DNA of 64,000 nt from Aquilonibacter sp963703325 (GTDB lineage Bacteria; Vulcanimicrobiota; Vulcanimicrobiia; Vulcanimicrobiales; Vulcanimicrobiaceae), in the NCBI GenBank assembly GCA_963703325.1, contig OY969805.1, forward strand, positions 2,728,001 to 2,792,000, read 5' to 3'. The position numbers were made by a program, and so were the translations under genes. The notes beneath the pieces are model-generated. The model worked only from the letters and a program-made list of their open reading frames with translations, did no database searches and had not been told where the DNA came from. This document shows, piece by piece, positions 39,991 through 49,135 of this stretch (positions are counted from its first letter, which is position 1; each line of letters opens with the position of its first letter).

Positions 39991-42102
39991 ATGCTGCTCT
40001 TTTTCCGCTTGCTCCTCGCCGTGAATCTCCTTCACGTTACGATCGTGCGCGACGATTGGGGCATCGCGCACGTGCACGGCAAGACCGACGCCGATGCCGT
40101 CTTCGGGACGGCGTACGCACAAGCTGAGGACGACTTCAACCGCGTCGAGACCAACTATCTGGTGGCGCTCGGGCGCGTCGCCGAAGCCGAGGGTGCAAGC
40201 GCGATCTATGCGGACCTGCGCGCGAAGCTGTTTGTCGATCCCGCCGATCTGCAGGCGAAATACACCACCAGCCCGGCGTGGCTGCGCGTCCTGATGGACG
40301 CCTGGGCGGACGGTCTCAACTACTATCTGCTCACGCATCCGGCCGTGCATCCACGCGTAATCACGCACTTTGAGCCCTGGATGGCGCTGAGCTTCACCGA
40401 GGGGAGCATCGGCGGTGACGTCGAGCGGGTGAAACTCGATCGACTCGCCGCGTTCTACGGCGGCGCGAAGGTGTCAGCGCGCTTGACGCCCGAGGATGCA
40501 GTAGCGCCGATTCCCGACCAGCAAGGCTCGAACGGGATCGCGATTGCACCGTCCAACACGGTCGATCATCACGCCCTGCTGCTCATCAACCCGCACACAC
40601 GGTTCTACTTTCGCTCCGAGCTGCAAATGAGCAGCGACGAGGGACTCGACGCCTACGGCGCCGTGACATGGGGACAGTTCTTCATCTATCAGGGCTTCAA
40701 CGCGCACTGCGGCTGGATGCACACCTCGACCGGCGCCGACAACGTCGACCAGTTCGCCGAGACAATCGTGCGTCGTAACGGTAAGCTCTACTACCGCTAC
40801 GGGGATGCGCTGAGGCCGATCGTGGTTTCGGTGATTGCCGTGCCCTACCGCTTGCCAAACGGGTCGCTCGCTCGCAAGACGTTTACCGTCTACCGCACGC
40901 ATCACGGGCCGATCGTCGCTTCCGAAAGCGGGAAGTGGATCGCGCAAGCGCTGATGGAGCGCCCCATCCGCGCGCTCGAACAATCGTACTTGCGGATGAA
41001 GGCGACCGATTTCGCCTCGTTCCGCAAGGTCGCCGAACTAGAAGCGAACTCGTCTAACAACACGATTTTTGCCGATGCGCAAGGCGAGATCGCCTACATG
41101 CATCCGCAGTTCATTCCGCGCCGCGACGATCGCTTCGACTACACCAAGCCGGTCGACGGATCGAATCCCGCGACCGACTGGCACGGCCTCTTCACGCTCG
41201 ACGAAGAGCCCCATCTGCTCAATCCGGCGATCGGCTGGATCTTCAACACCAACGATTGGCCGTACTCAGCGGCCGGCCCCGACAGCCTGCGCCAGCGCGA
41301 CTTTCCACGCTACATGGATACCGCCGGCGAAAATGCGCGCGGCGTGCATGTCGCGATGCTCCTTACCGGTCGCCACGATTTCACGCTTGACGGATTGCTC
41401 GCGCTCGCGTTCGATCCTAACCTGCCCTTCTTCCGCTCGTTGATCCCAACGCTGCTCCAAGCGTACGACGACGCGCCCACGACCGATCCGCTCAGAGCAA
41501 AGCTCGCCGGGCCGATCGATAGTCTGCGCTCGTGGGACGATCGCTGGTCGGCAACGTCCGTTCCGACGTCGCTCGCGATTTTCTGGGCGACTGCGCTCGC
41601 GCATGCAACCGGCGATCCGCGACAAGCGGCGTTGCTGGCAACGACCCCGCAAGAAAAACTTGCCGCTCTCGCGCTCGCCGTCGATCGTCTAACGAGCGAT
41701 TTCGGCACGTGGCAAACGCCCTGGGGAGAAATCAATCGCTTCCAACGGATCAACGACGATATCACGCCTAACTTCGACGACGCAGCGCCGAGCATCCCCG
41801 TGCCGTTCGTGGCCGGCACATGGGGTTCGCTAGCCTCGTTCGCTGCGGCGCCACGACCGAACACCAAGAAGTGGTATGGCGTGAGCGGTAATAGCTTCGT
41901 CGCCGTCGTGGAGTTCGGCAGTCGCGTGCGCGCGGTCGCCGTCACCGCCGGCGGCGAGAGCGGTAACCCAGAGTCACCACACTTCGACGATCAGGCGCTT
42001 CGGTATACCACCGGGGATCTTCGACCGGTCTACTTCTATCCGGACGAACTCGCAGGACACACCGCGCGCACCTACCATCCTGGGAGCGACCGAAGCCGCT
42101 AG
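39991..42102 (+). CDS. Penicillin acylase-family (Ntn) hydrolase
   Basis: This encodes 703 residues. VTIVRDDWGIAHVHGKTDAD at the start, AYAQAEDDFNRVE, and then the self-cleavage site QQGSNGIAIAPSNT with the nucleophile Ser (S in GSN). GWMHTSTGADNVDQF, LYYRYGD and LEANSSNNTIFADAQGEIAY with the oxyanion Asn follow. The pro-enzyme is normally exported and cleaved into alpha and beta chains. Substrates include beta-lactams, acyl-homoserine lactones and acyl-peptides; none is proven here. ATG 39991 is used because the upstream frame overlaps the divergent DoxX gene. The signal peptide is short. Confidence 0.88.
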   Translation: MLLFFRLLLAVNLLHVTIVRDDWGIAHVHGKTDADAVFGTAYAQAEDDFNRVETNYLVALGRVAEAEGASAIYADLRAKLFVDPADLQAKYTTSPAWLRVLMDAWADGLNYYLLTHPAVHPRVITHFEPWMALSFTEGSIGGDVERVKLDRLAAFYGGAKVSARLTPEDAVAPIPDQQGSNGIAIAPSNTVDHHALLLINPHTRFYFRSELQMSSDEGLDAYGAVTWGQFFIYQGFNAHCGWMHTSTGADNVDQFAETIVRRNGKLYYRYGDALRPIVVSVIAVPYRLPNGSLARKTFTVYRTHHGPIVASESGKWIAQALMERPIRALEQSYLRMKATDFASFRKVAELEANSSNNTIFADAQGEIAYMHPQFIPRRDDRFDYTKPVDGSNPATDWHGLFTLDEEPHLLNPAIGWIFNTNDWPYSAAGPDSLRQRDFPRYMDTAGENARGVHVAMLLTGRHDFTLDGLLALAFDPNLPFFRSLIPTLLQAYDDAPTTDPLRAKLAGPIDSLRSWDDRWSATSVPTSLAIFWATALAHATGDPRQAALLATTPQEKLAALALAVDRLTSDFGTWQTPWGEINRFQRINDDITPNFDDAAPSIPVPFVAGTWGSLASFAAAPRPNTKKWYGVSGNSFVAVVEFGSRVRAVAVTAGGESGNPESPHFDDQALRYTTGDLRPVYFYPDELAGHTARTYHPGSDRSR

Positions 42103-42154
42103 TCCGAATGTCCCACAGGACCAAATGCCCTAGCCACGGTAACTCACGACCAGT

Positions 42155-43867
42155 ATGAGATGGATGAGCTTCGCGTGGTTGTGCACGAGCGTCATTTTCG
42201 CCGCGCTCATTTCGGGCTGCGGTGGCGGCGGCGGCAGCCCGCTCCCAGCTGCTACGGGGCCGGCGTCGGCAACCGGATCTGCGCTCTTCACGATCTCCGA
42301 TCCGTACTCAACGCAGGTAGCAACGAAGCACCGCATGTACTTTTCGATGTACACGAGCGCGCTATTGATAACGATCAATGGACAATCGGCGACGATTGCA
42401 CTCTCGCCAAGCTCGCCCGGCTGTACGGTAGCCAATAACACGATTTCGTGCTCGGCAGCCGTCCCCGCACCGAGCGGACCGATATCATTTACGGTCCAGG
42501 CGCTCGACGCGTACGGTAACGTACTGTCGCAGGCTTCCGGCACGGCCACCATTGACGGTGTAACCACGGTGCCGCTTTCGCTGGACAGTGTTTGGAAGAC
42601 CGCTGTGGTTCGCCTTGCGAACGAGTATCCAACCATGGGAACCGCAGTGACGATTCCCGTCACGATCTCCACCTATGATGCGGACGGCGCGTTGATCATC
42701 GGTCCCGAGCCGTATAGATCGCCGCTTCCGCTCTACAATAGCGATACGACCGGAGCAACCTCACTGTCCACGACCTCGCTGACAAAGCCCGGTCAGAGCG
42801 CCACGTTGACCTATAACGGAACGAGTTTCGTCAACTCCCAGCTCTCAGCCGGCGTTCCGTTTAGTCAGAGCGACGGGGGTGGTGACACGATGATTCCCGC
42901 AGCGAAGATCATCGAGTACGCCATCCCTTCGGGCTCGCAAACGTGGGAGGCTACGCTCAACGGAAAGATCTTGGTGAACCCAAACGGCACGCTCAGCTTC
43001 GCTGAGCGCACGCCGACAGATCAGCCGGCGATCGGTACGATTGCGATGTCCGGCTCCATCTCCGAGACATCAGCCGTGACGCCGGGCTTTGAAGACATTA
43101 CGCTTGGCGCCGACAACAACATTTGGGGCGTGACCAATACCGCACAACTCGCACAATATACCGGTGCCGGCGCTGGCTTCGTGTCTTCTGCGTTCCCAGA
43201 GTTTTCACTCGGACCGCTCACTCTTGGAGCGGATGGAAATTTCTGGATGCCGGCATCCGGATCTTCCGGCGCCACAATCGAGCGTGTGACACCAACGGGT
43301 ACCGCGACCAATTTTCCGCTCCCCTCGGGCGTCGAGAATGCGTCCGGCAGCGTTCTCGCCGGCGATGGCAACGTCTGGTTCCTGACTACCAGTGCGAGCC
43401 AACCCACGGGCCTCATCAGCATCACAACGTCGGGTACGATCGCGGACTATCCGTTGCCGTCTTCCTTCGGCTGTTGTAGTCAGGCCACCAACATGGCGCT
43501 CGGACCGGATGGAGCAATCTACTTCCTGCCAAGCATGACTACGTTGGGCCGCGTGACAACTTCGGGAGCTTTTTCCACGATGCCGGTTGCTATGGTAGCC
43601 CTGACGTCGATCGGCGGCGAGGCATCGAAAAACCCGATGGCATTTGGACCCGACGGCGCGCTCTGGATCTCAACCGGTGGCTTCGCGAGTACGTGCGATC
43701 CATTCGTTGAACGTGTCACCACAGCCGGCATGTACGCGTATGTTGAGCTTCCGATCACGTGCAATAGCTTCAACGGGCCATCGCCCTCGGTTAGCGCTTT
43801 CGCAATCGGCGCCGACGGCAACCTGTGGTACACGCGCGGTAGTAACGTCGGCAAGATCATTCTCTGA
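42155..43867 (+). CDS. Lipoprotein with Ig-like module and virginiamycin B lyase-like propeller
   Basis: This encodes 570 residues. The lipobox is LISGC followed by GGGGG. Residues ~45-230 repeat the Ig-like pair found at 299-2275 and 13164-14960 (ALLITINGQS, then STYDADGALIIGP and YNSDTTGATSLS). Residues ~260-570 are propeller blades with the recurring ITLGADNNIWGVT, LTLGADGNFWMP, MALGPDGAIYFLP, MAFGPDGALWIST and FAIGADGNLWYTR. This is the virginiamycin B lyase-like propeller. Catalytic His and Glu of true lyase are not certain, so binding or sensing is more likely. Confidence 0.82.
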   Translation: MRWMSFAWLCTSVIFAALISGCGGGGGSPLPAATGPASATGSALFTISDPYSTQVATKHRMYFSMYTSALLITINGQSATIALSPSSPGCTVANNTISCSAAVPAPSGPISFTVQALDAYGNVLSQASGTATIDGVTTVPLSLDSVWKTAVVRLANEYPTMGTAVTIPVTISTYDADGALIIGPEPYRSPLPLYNSDTTGATSLSTTSLTKPGQSATLTYNGTSFVNSQLSAGVPFSQSDGGGDTMIPAAKIIEYAIPSGSQTWEATLNGKILVNPNGTLSFAERTPTDQPAIGTIAMSGSISETSAVTPGFEDITLGADNNIWGVTNTAQLAQYTGAGAGFVSSAFPEFSLGPLTLGADGNFWMPASGSSGATIERVTPTGTATNFPLPSGVENASGSVLAGDGNVWFLTTSASQPTGLISITTSGTIADYPLPSSFGCCSQATNMALGPDGAIYFLPSMTTLGRVTTSGAFSTMPVAMVALTSIGGEASKNPMAFGPDGALWISTGGFASTCDPFVERVTTAGMYAYVELPITCNSFNGPSPSVSAFAIGADGNLWYTRGSNVGKIIL

Positions 43868-43892
43868 TCGTGTTGCGGGCTGCTTCAAGGAG

Positions 43893-43921
43893 TTGCCCTT
43901 TGCTGATTTTGCCCATATAAT
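43893..43921 (+). promoter_or_regulatory. Strong sigma-70-type promoter with no annotated gene
   Basis: TTGCCC (43893-43898) and a perfect TATAAT (43916-43921) are spaced exactly 17 nt. The predicted start lies near 43928. Downstream is only a 33-residue frame or an RNA antisense to the end of 44052-44675. Confidence 0.6.
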
Positions 43922-43956
43922 CCGAACTTAATATCCGTCAAATCCGTGGAGGCCCA

Positions 43957-44058
43957 CTGTTTATCCGACGCCTACTCGTTAAACGCTGGTGCCGGCGCCC
44001 CCGCGCACCCTTCGCGTGCAACTGCGTTGGCACGACGGCAGACCGTAGCGGCTACTGA
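43957..44058 (+). CDS. Candidate tiny ORF behind the 43893 promoter
   Basis: A frame opens at CTG 43957, with GGAGG 4 nt upstream, and reads FIRRLLVKRWCRRPRAPFAC then NCVGTTADRSGY to a TGA at 44056. It is 33 residues, basic with three Cys. CTG is a rare start, so this may be a non-coding RNA instead. The two together (promoter and site) are the only support. Confidence 0.25.
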   Translation: MFIRRLLVKRWCRRPRAPFACNCVGTTADRSGY

Positions 44059-44675
44059 AGCGTTTCGAGATCGATCTTGGTCGAGCAGTCGGTGGCGGCG
44101 GTACCGATGTAGCGCGGAAACTCGTCTTCATCGTCCATGCGATTGACTTCGCAGCCGCCGACGTCGAGCGTCGAGCTGTACTCGTCGGGACTCTTTGGCA
44201 AGATCCCGACCGGACGGCTCGCGATCTTCCAACCCGACGGCACGATCAGCATCGAGTGCTTCCCAAAGATGACGACTTGGCCGAACGACGCGCTGGTGAT
44301 CACGCCGCCTGGACCAAGCGCCGTTTCAAATGGCGGTTGCGCGTCCGTGCTCGGACGCGTGATCGTTAGGCGATAGACCGGCTGTAGCAGCGTACCCTTC
44401 GGATAGATCAGACTCGCCGGTTTGGCGTCGATCTTTCCTGCCGCGCCGTCGCGGCTGCGACAGTAGAGCATCGCATCGGCCGGCGTTTTCGCGCTCGCTT
44501 CCTCATCGAGGATCGACGGCTCGGTCGTCGTACTCGTGCCGCTCACGCGCTCCCAGCTGCCGAGCGATCCGTCGAGCGCCCGGCATGTCGCCGTGCCGGT
44601 CGTATTGGTCCCGGTAGCAAGTTGCACCGGATTCGGAATGGCAAGCGCAAGCAGCGCCGCCAGAATGATCGTCAT
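44052..44675 (-). CDS. Secreted hypothetical protein, coupled to glcF
   Basis: This encodes 207 residues. The signal peptide TIILAALLALAIPNPVQLAT is followed by ATCRALDGSLGSWERVSGTS, MLYCRSRDGAAGKIDAKPAS and VFGKHSMLIVPSG-like segments, with Cys in ATCRAL, LYCRS, GGCEV and TDCST. ATG 44675 overlaps the glcF stop as ATGA and has GGAG upstream, so it is in the glycolate oxidase operon. Function unknown. Confidence 0.65.
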   Translation of the reverse strand: MTIILAALLALAIPNPVQLATGTNTTGTATCRALDGSLGSWERVSGTSTTTEPSILDEEASAKTPADAMLYCRSRDGAAGKIDAKPASLIYPKGTLLQPVYRLTITRPSTDAQPPFETALGPGGVITSASFGQVVIFGKHSMLIVPSGWKIASRPVGILPKSPDEYSSTLDVGGCEVNRMDDEDEFPRYIGTAATDCSTKIDLETLQ

Positions 44676-45928
44676 AGCGCTCCTATTCGACGCCCGTTGA
44701 TGGCTGCATCCACGAGTTCGATCGGATGAACGATCCGTACAGTTGCTCCGCGCTCGCGCAAAAGCGCCTGCATCTGCATCGAGCATCCCGGATTGCCGCT
44801 GGCCACGATTCCGGCTCCGGTCGCGAGCACATTTGCGACTTTGCGCAGGCCGATCTCCCGAGCGCTCGCCGGCTCGAGCAAGTTGTACGTGCCTGCGCTC
44901 CCGCAGCACTGATCGCCGTCGGGAATTTCGACAAGCTTCAATCCTGGGATTCCGCAGAGCAGATCGCGCGGCTCCTGCCGCACGCGTTGCGCGTGCGCCA
45001 AATGGCATGCGTCGTGATACGCGATCGTTGCCTCGATCGGCTGGCGCTGCGCGCGCGGTTCGATGTCGGCAAGAAACTCACTGACATCGCGGACCTTCGC
45101 ACTAAAAGCTCGCGCTCGCGCCGCCCACTCCGGCTCGTCGGCAAACAGCTCGGCGTACTGTTTCATCGCCGACCCGCATCCGGCGACATTGACGATCACC
45201 GTGTCAACCTGCGCATCCTCAAACTGCACGATCAGCGCGCGCGCGAACGCCTTGGCTTCCGACGCGCGGCCGGAATGCAGTGAGAGCGCGCCGCAGCAGC
45301 CGGCCTGTTCCGGCACGATCACGTCGCAGCCTTCGGCACTGAGCACGCGAAGCGTGGCCGCGTTGACGCCTGGAAACATCACCCGCTGCACGCAGCCGGC
45401 GAGCAAACCCACACGCGCGCGAGCCGGGCCTTGCGCAGGCGTGCATTCGGGCAGCGGTGTCGACGCGGCGCGAATGTCGATCTTCTGCAGCAGGGCGCCG
45501 CCGGGCACGATCCGCTGCAGGCCTAACGCCGTTGCCAGGTTCATCAGCGGCGCCAAGCGCAGCAAGCGCCGCGGATACGGAAAGATTGCAAAGATCATCG
45601 CGCGCAGCGCGCGCTCGAACGGCGAGCGCGTGACCTGCGTCTCGATTTGCGCGCGCGTCGACTCGATCAAGAGATCGTAGCGCACGCCCGACGGGCACGC
45701 GGTCAAACACGCCATGCACCCCAGGCACTGATCGAAGTGCGTAACGACGGATTCATCGAGCGCGATCACGCCTTCGGCGAGGCCCTTCATCAGATCGATC
45801 CGTCCACGTGGTGAATCCGCCTCGAGGCCCCACGAACGATACGTTGGGCATGCAGGCAGGCAGAAACCGCAATGCACGCAGTCCGAGATCAAGTCGACGG
45901 TCGTGCGCGGCACGAGCGTTTCACTCAA
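44672..45928 (-). CDS. glcF: Glycolate oxidase iron-sulfur subunit
   Basis: GlcF passes electrons from the flavin subunits to the quinone pool. It has 418 residues. CVHCGFCLPACPTY and CLGCMACLTACPSG bind two 4Fe-4S clusters. Two CCG domains follow: LAGCVQRVMFPGVN with CCGALSLHSGRAS, and YHDACHLAHAQRVR with CCGSAGTYN. It begins 2 nt after the glcE stop. The full operon is glcD-glcE-glcF, then a secreted protein. Confidence 0.92.
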   Translation of the reverse strand: MSETLVPRTTVDLISDCVHCGFCLPACPTYRSWGLEADSPRGRIDLMKGLAEGVIALDESVVTHFDQCLGCMACLTACPSGVRYDLLIESTRAQIETQVTRSPFERALRAMIFAIFPYPRRLLRLAPLMNLATALGLQRIVPGGALLQKIDIRAASTPLPECTPAQGPARARVGLLAGCVQRVMFPGVNAATLRVLSAEGCDVIVPEQAGCCGALSLHSGRASEAKAFARALIVQFEDAQVDTVIVNVAGCGSAMKQYAELFADEPEWAARARAFSAKVRDVSEFLADIEPRAQRQPIEATIAYHDACHLAHAQRVRQEPRDLLCGIPGLKLVEIPDGDQCCGSAGTYNLLEPASAREIGLRKVANVLATGAGIVASGNPGCSMQMQALLRERGATVRIVHPIELVDAAINGRRIGAL

Positions 45929-45930
45929 GG

Positions 45931-47073
45931 CTAGAGCCCGCCAACGAAACCACCGGGATTCAAACGGCGATCCGGATCGAAACGTTCTTTGAGTGCACGC
46001 ATCAACGCAAAAGCCGGCGGTGGCGTACCCCAGGCGTCAAAAGTGGCGCGAATCGCGGCCGGGGCTTCCTCCACGACCAGCGTACCACCGGCACTCTCGG
46101 CCCATCCGCGCGCCGCGTTGAGCGCTCCGAGCACGCTCGCAAGATCCTCGCATTCGCCGCTGATAAACGCCGCTGCAACCGAAGGGTATACCACCGTGCG
46201 CGCTCGCGCCAAAGCGGCGTGGAGCCCAACGATACCGCGTGCGTGGAGTGCTTCGAGCATCGAAGGCGCGGCCGTGAGTTTTAGCTGCAATGTCCCGCTT
46301 GTACGCGCCGTCTCGTGTTCGCGCCCGAGCGTCGCGCCCTGCGCATCGTCGCGCGCGGCGAGCTTGCGCACTGTGGCGCGCTGCGCGGCAACACCGTCGG
46401 GAAACCCTTCAAAAGATACCGCGAGCGCATAGCTCCCGCCGCCGTACACCGCGAACACCGCGCTTGGTTCGAGCTGCGCTTGGGTCATCGCCGTACACAA
46501 CGAACGTAGCACCGCGGCATCGCAACCGGGAAACACGATCTCGGTCTGCGCCTCCGGCAGCGGATGCAGGCGAAATGTCACCGTGCCGACCATAGCGAGT
46601 GTCCCGTGCGTCCCAACCATCAATTTCGGGACGTCGAAGCCGGCGACGTTTTTCACGACCTTCCCGCCGCCCCGCACCAGCGTTCCGTCGGCACGCACGA
46701 TCGTCATCCCGACGATGACGTCGCGCGCCGTTCCATATCGCGCGCGCAGCGGACCGTAACTTGCGGTGGCGACATTGCCGCCGACGGTTGCACGTTCCGG
46801 CCCCGGCGGATCGAGCGCCAACCGCTGTTTCTGTTCGCGCAGTGCCGCCTGCAGCCGCGCGATCGTCATGCCGGCCTGCACGGTAACGATTTGATCGGCC
46901 GGCACGTAGTCGACGATGGCGTTGAGCGACCGCGTCGAGACGGTTTCATCGACCGGCACGCATGCCGGGCCGCCGGGCGTCTTGTCGCCGGTGACACAGA
47001 GCGTTCGCTGTTTCGCAGCCAGTTCACGCAACAATGCCGATGCCTCGTCGAGCGAGGCCGGTGCATGCGTCAT
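45931..47073 (-). CDS. glcE: Glycolate oxidase FAD-binding subunit
   Basis: GlcE has 380 residues and is a short FAD-binding (PCMH/BBE-like) protein. It starts ASLDEASALLRELAAKQRTL; LDPPGPERATVGGNVATASY then GPLRARYGTARDVIVG carry the FAD pyrophosphate-binding loop, followed by RGGGKVVKNVAGFDVPKLMV, the GlcE signature. ATG 47073 overlaps the glcD stop as ATGA. The frame upstream of that is shadow inside glcD. Confidence 0.92.
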   Translation of the reverse strand: MTHAPASLDEASALLRELAAKQRTLCVTGDKTPGGPACVPVDETVSTRSLNAIVDYVPADQIVTVQAGMTIARLQAALREQKQRLALDPPGPERATVGGNVATASYGPLRARYGTARDVIVGMTIVRADGTLVRGGGKVVKNVAGFDVPKLMVGTHGTLAMVGTVTFRLHPLPEAQTEIVFPGCDAAVLRSLCTAMTQAQLEPSAVFAVYGGGSYALAVSFEGFPDGVAAQRATVRKLAARDDAQGATLGREHETARTSGTLQLKLTAAPSMLEALHARGIVGLHAALARARTVVYPSVAAAFISGECEDLASVLGALNAARGWAESAGGTLVVEEAPAAIRATFDAWGTPPPAFALMRALKERFDPDRRLNPGGFVGGL

Positions 47074-48458
47074 CGTACGCCCGCGCGATCGCCGCACAGC
47101 CGCGGCGCCGGAAAGACCTTGGTTGGATTGAACGTTTGGGACGCATCGAAGGCGCAGCGAACGTACTGCATCGTCTCGAGGTCGTCGTCGCTGAACATCT
47201 CGCCCATGTAGCGGGCTTTGTCGGCGCCGACGCCGTGCTCGCCGGTGATCGAGCCGCCGTACTTCACGCAAATCTGCAATATCTGCGAGGCGACGTGCTC
47301 GGCGCGCTCGGATTCGTCGCCCGCGCGCGCATCGTAGAGCACGAGCGGATGCAGGTTGCCGTCGCCGGCGTGAAAGACGTTGGCAATGCGAAAGCCGGAG
47401 CGATGCGAAAGATCCGCGATCTCGCGCAGCACGCGGGCGATGTCCGAACGCGGGATCACGCCATCCTGTACGTAGTAGTTCGGACTGATGCGTCCCATCG
47501 CGGCGAATGCGCCCTTGCGACCCTTCCACATCAGCGCGCGTTCGCTCTCGTCATGCGGATTGCGAATCTCGAGCGCGCCCGCGCCTTCTAAAATCGCGAC
47601 GGCCGCGCGCGCCGTTTCGTCGACCTCCGCTGCAATGCCGTCGACGTCCATCAACAGTGCCGCGCCGACGTCCAAGGGCCAATCGACGTGCGTGGCCGCC
47701 ACGATCGCCTCGATGGCGAGTCCGTCCATCATCTCGATTGCAGCGGGCACAATTCCGGCGGAGATGATCCGCGAGACCGCTTCCCCGGCTTCATCGGTCG
47801 AAGGGAATGTGGCAAAGACCGTGCGGGTCGCCTGCGGCTTGCGCAGGAAACGCACCACCACCTCGGTGACGATGCCAAGGAGACCTTCGCTGCCGATGAC
47901 CGCTGCGGTCAAATCGTAACCGAGCGGATCGGCGACGGAGCTGCCGATTTCGACGACCTCGCCGCTCGCCAGGACGATTGTCAACGCGACCACGTGGTTG
48001 ATCGTAAACCCATATTTTAGACAGTGCGCGCCGCCCGAATTCTCGGCGACGTTTCCGCCGATCGAGCAAACGCTCTGCGAGCTTGGGTCGGGCGCGTAGT
48101 AATAGCCGAGCGGGGCAAGGTGCTTGCTGATATCGAGGTTGATGACGCCGGGCTGCACGCGCATTCGCTGATTCTCGACGTCCACATCGAGGATAGCCCG
48201 CATGCGCGACGTCCCGATCACTGCCGCACCCTCGATCGGAAGCGCTCCGCCCGAAAGCCCGGTACCTGAGCCGCGCGGCACGATCACCATCCCGAGGCTG
48301 CGCGCGCGCACGATGCAGCGTGCAACCTCATCCGTCGTCGCAGGAAGCACTACAACCGCAGGCCGTACCCGTGTTCCGGTCAGCCCGTCACATTCGTAGA
48401 CGCGAAGGCCGGCCGGGTCGGTTATGCAGTTCTCGGCGCCGACGATGTCAGCAAACAT
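47070..48458 (-). CDS. glcD: Glycolate oxidase FAD-linked subunit
   Basis: GlcD, 462 residues, oxidises glycolate to glyoxylate. VRPAVVVLPATTDEVARCIV, VPRGSGTGLSGGALP and SSQSVCSIGGNVAENSGGAH form the FAD-binding domain; FHAGDGNLHPLVLYD and GGSITGEHGVGADKARYM are the C-terminal substrate-side motifs. It opens the operon. Glycolate oxidase serves either growth on glycolate or salvage of 2-phosphoglycolate from photorespiration; no RuBisCO is in this window. Confidence 0.94.
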   Translation of the reverse strand: MFADIVGAENCITDPAGLRVYECDGLTGTRVRPAVVVLPATTDEVARCIVRARSLGMVIVPRGSGTGLSGGALPIEGAAVIGTSRMRAILDVDVENQRMRVQPGVINLDISKHLAPLGYYYAPDPSSQSVCSIGGNVAENSGGAHCLKYGFTINHVVALTIVLASGEVVEIGSSVADPLGYDLTAAVIGSEGLLGIVTEVVVRFLRKPQATRTVFATFPSTDEAGEAVSRIISAGIVPAAIEMMDGLAIEAIVAATHVDWPLDVGAALLMDVDGIAAEVDETARAAVAILEGAGALEIRNPHDESERALMWKGRKGAFAAMGRISPNYYVQDGVIPRSDIARVLREIADLSHRSGFRIANVFHAGDGNLHPLVLYDARAGDESERAEHVASQILQICVKYGGSITGEHGVGADKARYMGEMFSDDDLETMQYVRCAFDASQTFNPTKVFPAPRLCGDRAGVR

Positions 48459-48473
48459 TCGGTTGCCTTCGCG

Positions 48474-49067
48474 CTAGTGGAACGAATCTCCACCGCCGTA
48501 CGGCACAACCGAGGTGTGGGTCCGAATGATGCCCTCGGCGGCCCCGATCGCAAAGTCCGAACCATGGACATCGACGCCATAGGAACATAGCAGCTCAAAA
48601 TCGACGCGAGCGCGCAGACGATTCCAGAGCGTTTCGAGCTCGATTGCGCCCTCGCGGTTGCCGGCCACCCACATCAGGTTCACGATTTCGCCGTAGACAC
48701 GCAACGGACCGCGCATCCGGAGGTTGCGCACCAGTTCGCCGGCGTTGCGATCGAACGTGCGCCACGATATCTCGCCATCTGCGGCCAGCGTATCCATCAC
48801 CGCAACCGCATCGAGACAAGTATAGAGACCGGCGCGGCGGACTGCGCCGGTGTCGATGCCGGCGCGGCGAAATGCCGCCCCAAACGCACGCCGATGCGGT
48901 GGGGTCGCGACCACCAGTACCGGGAACTCCCTTGCTAGGTGCTCACACAGCCACGCCGCCACATGTTTAACAAGCGGTTCTTCGTCACTCCCGTAGAGGA
49001 CGACCGCGTGACCGTCGAGCGTGCGAAATGCGCCCGGGACGAGCGTTCGCTTCGGTAGTTCTTGCAA
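48474..49067 (-). CDS. MEDS-domain protein
   Basis: This encodes 197 residues. GHAVVLYGSDEEPLVKHVAA then FPVLVVATPPHRRAFGAAF and DRNAGELVRNLRMRGPLRVYGEIVNLMW resemble the MEDS (DcmR-type sensory) domain, including the terminal FELLCSYGVDVHGSD. MEDS proteins sense small molecules, often in methylotrophs, or act as regulators; there is no DNA-binding domain here. It lies 15 nt upstream of glcD and could be cotranscribed, and downstream of a diguanylate cyclase. Confidence 0.75.
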   Translation of the reverse strand: MQELPKRTLVPGAFRTLDGHAVVLYGSDEEPLVKHVAAWLCEHLAREFPVLVVATPPHRRAFGAAFRRAGIDTGAVRRAGLYTCLDAVAVMDTLAADGEISWRTFDRNAGELVRNLRMRGPLRVYGEIVNLMWVAGNREGAIELETLWNRLRARVDFELLCSYGVDVHGSDFAIGAAEGIIRTHTSVVPYGGGDSFH

Positions 49068-49135
49068 TTTTAGGTGCGCATCTCAGGAGCAATTGCTGGG
49101 GCTGTTGGAATGTGTTCTTCCCGTGAAGCCGGCGC

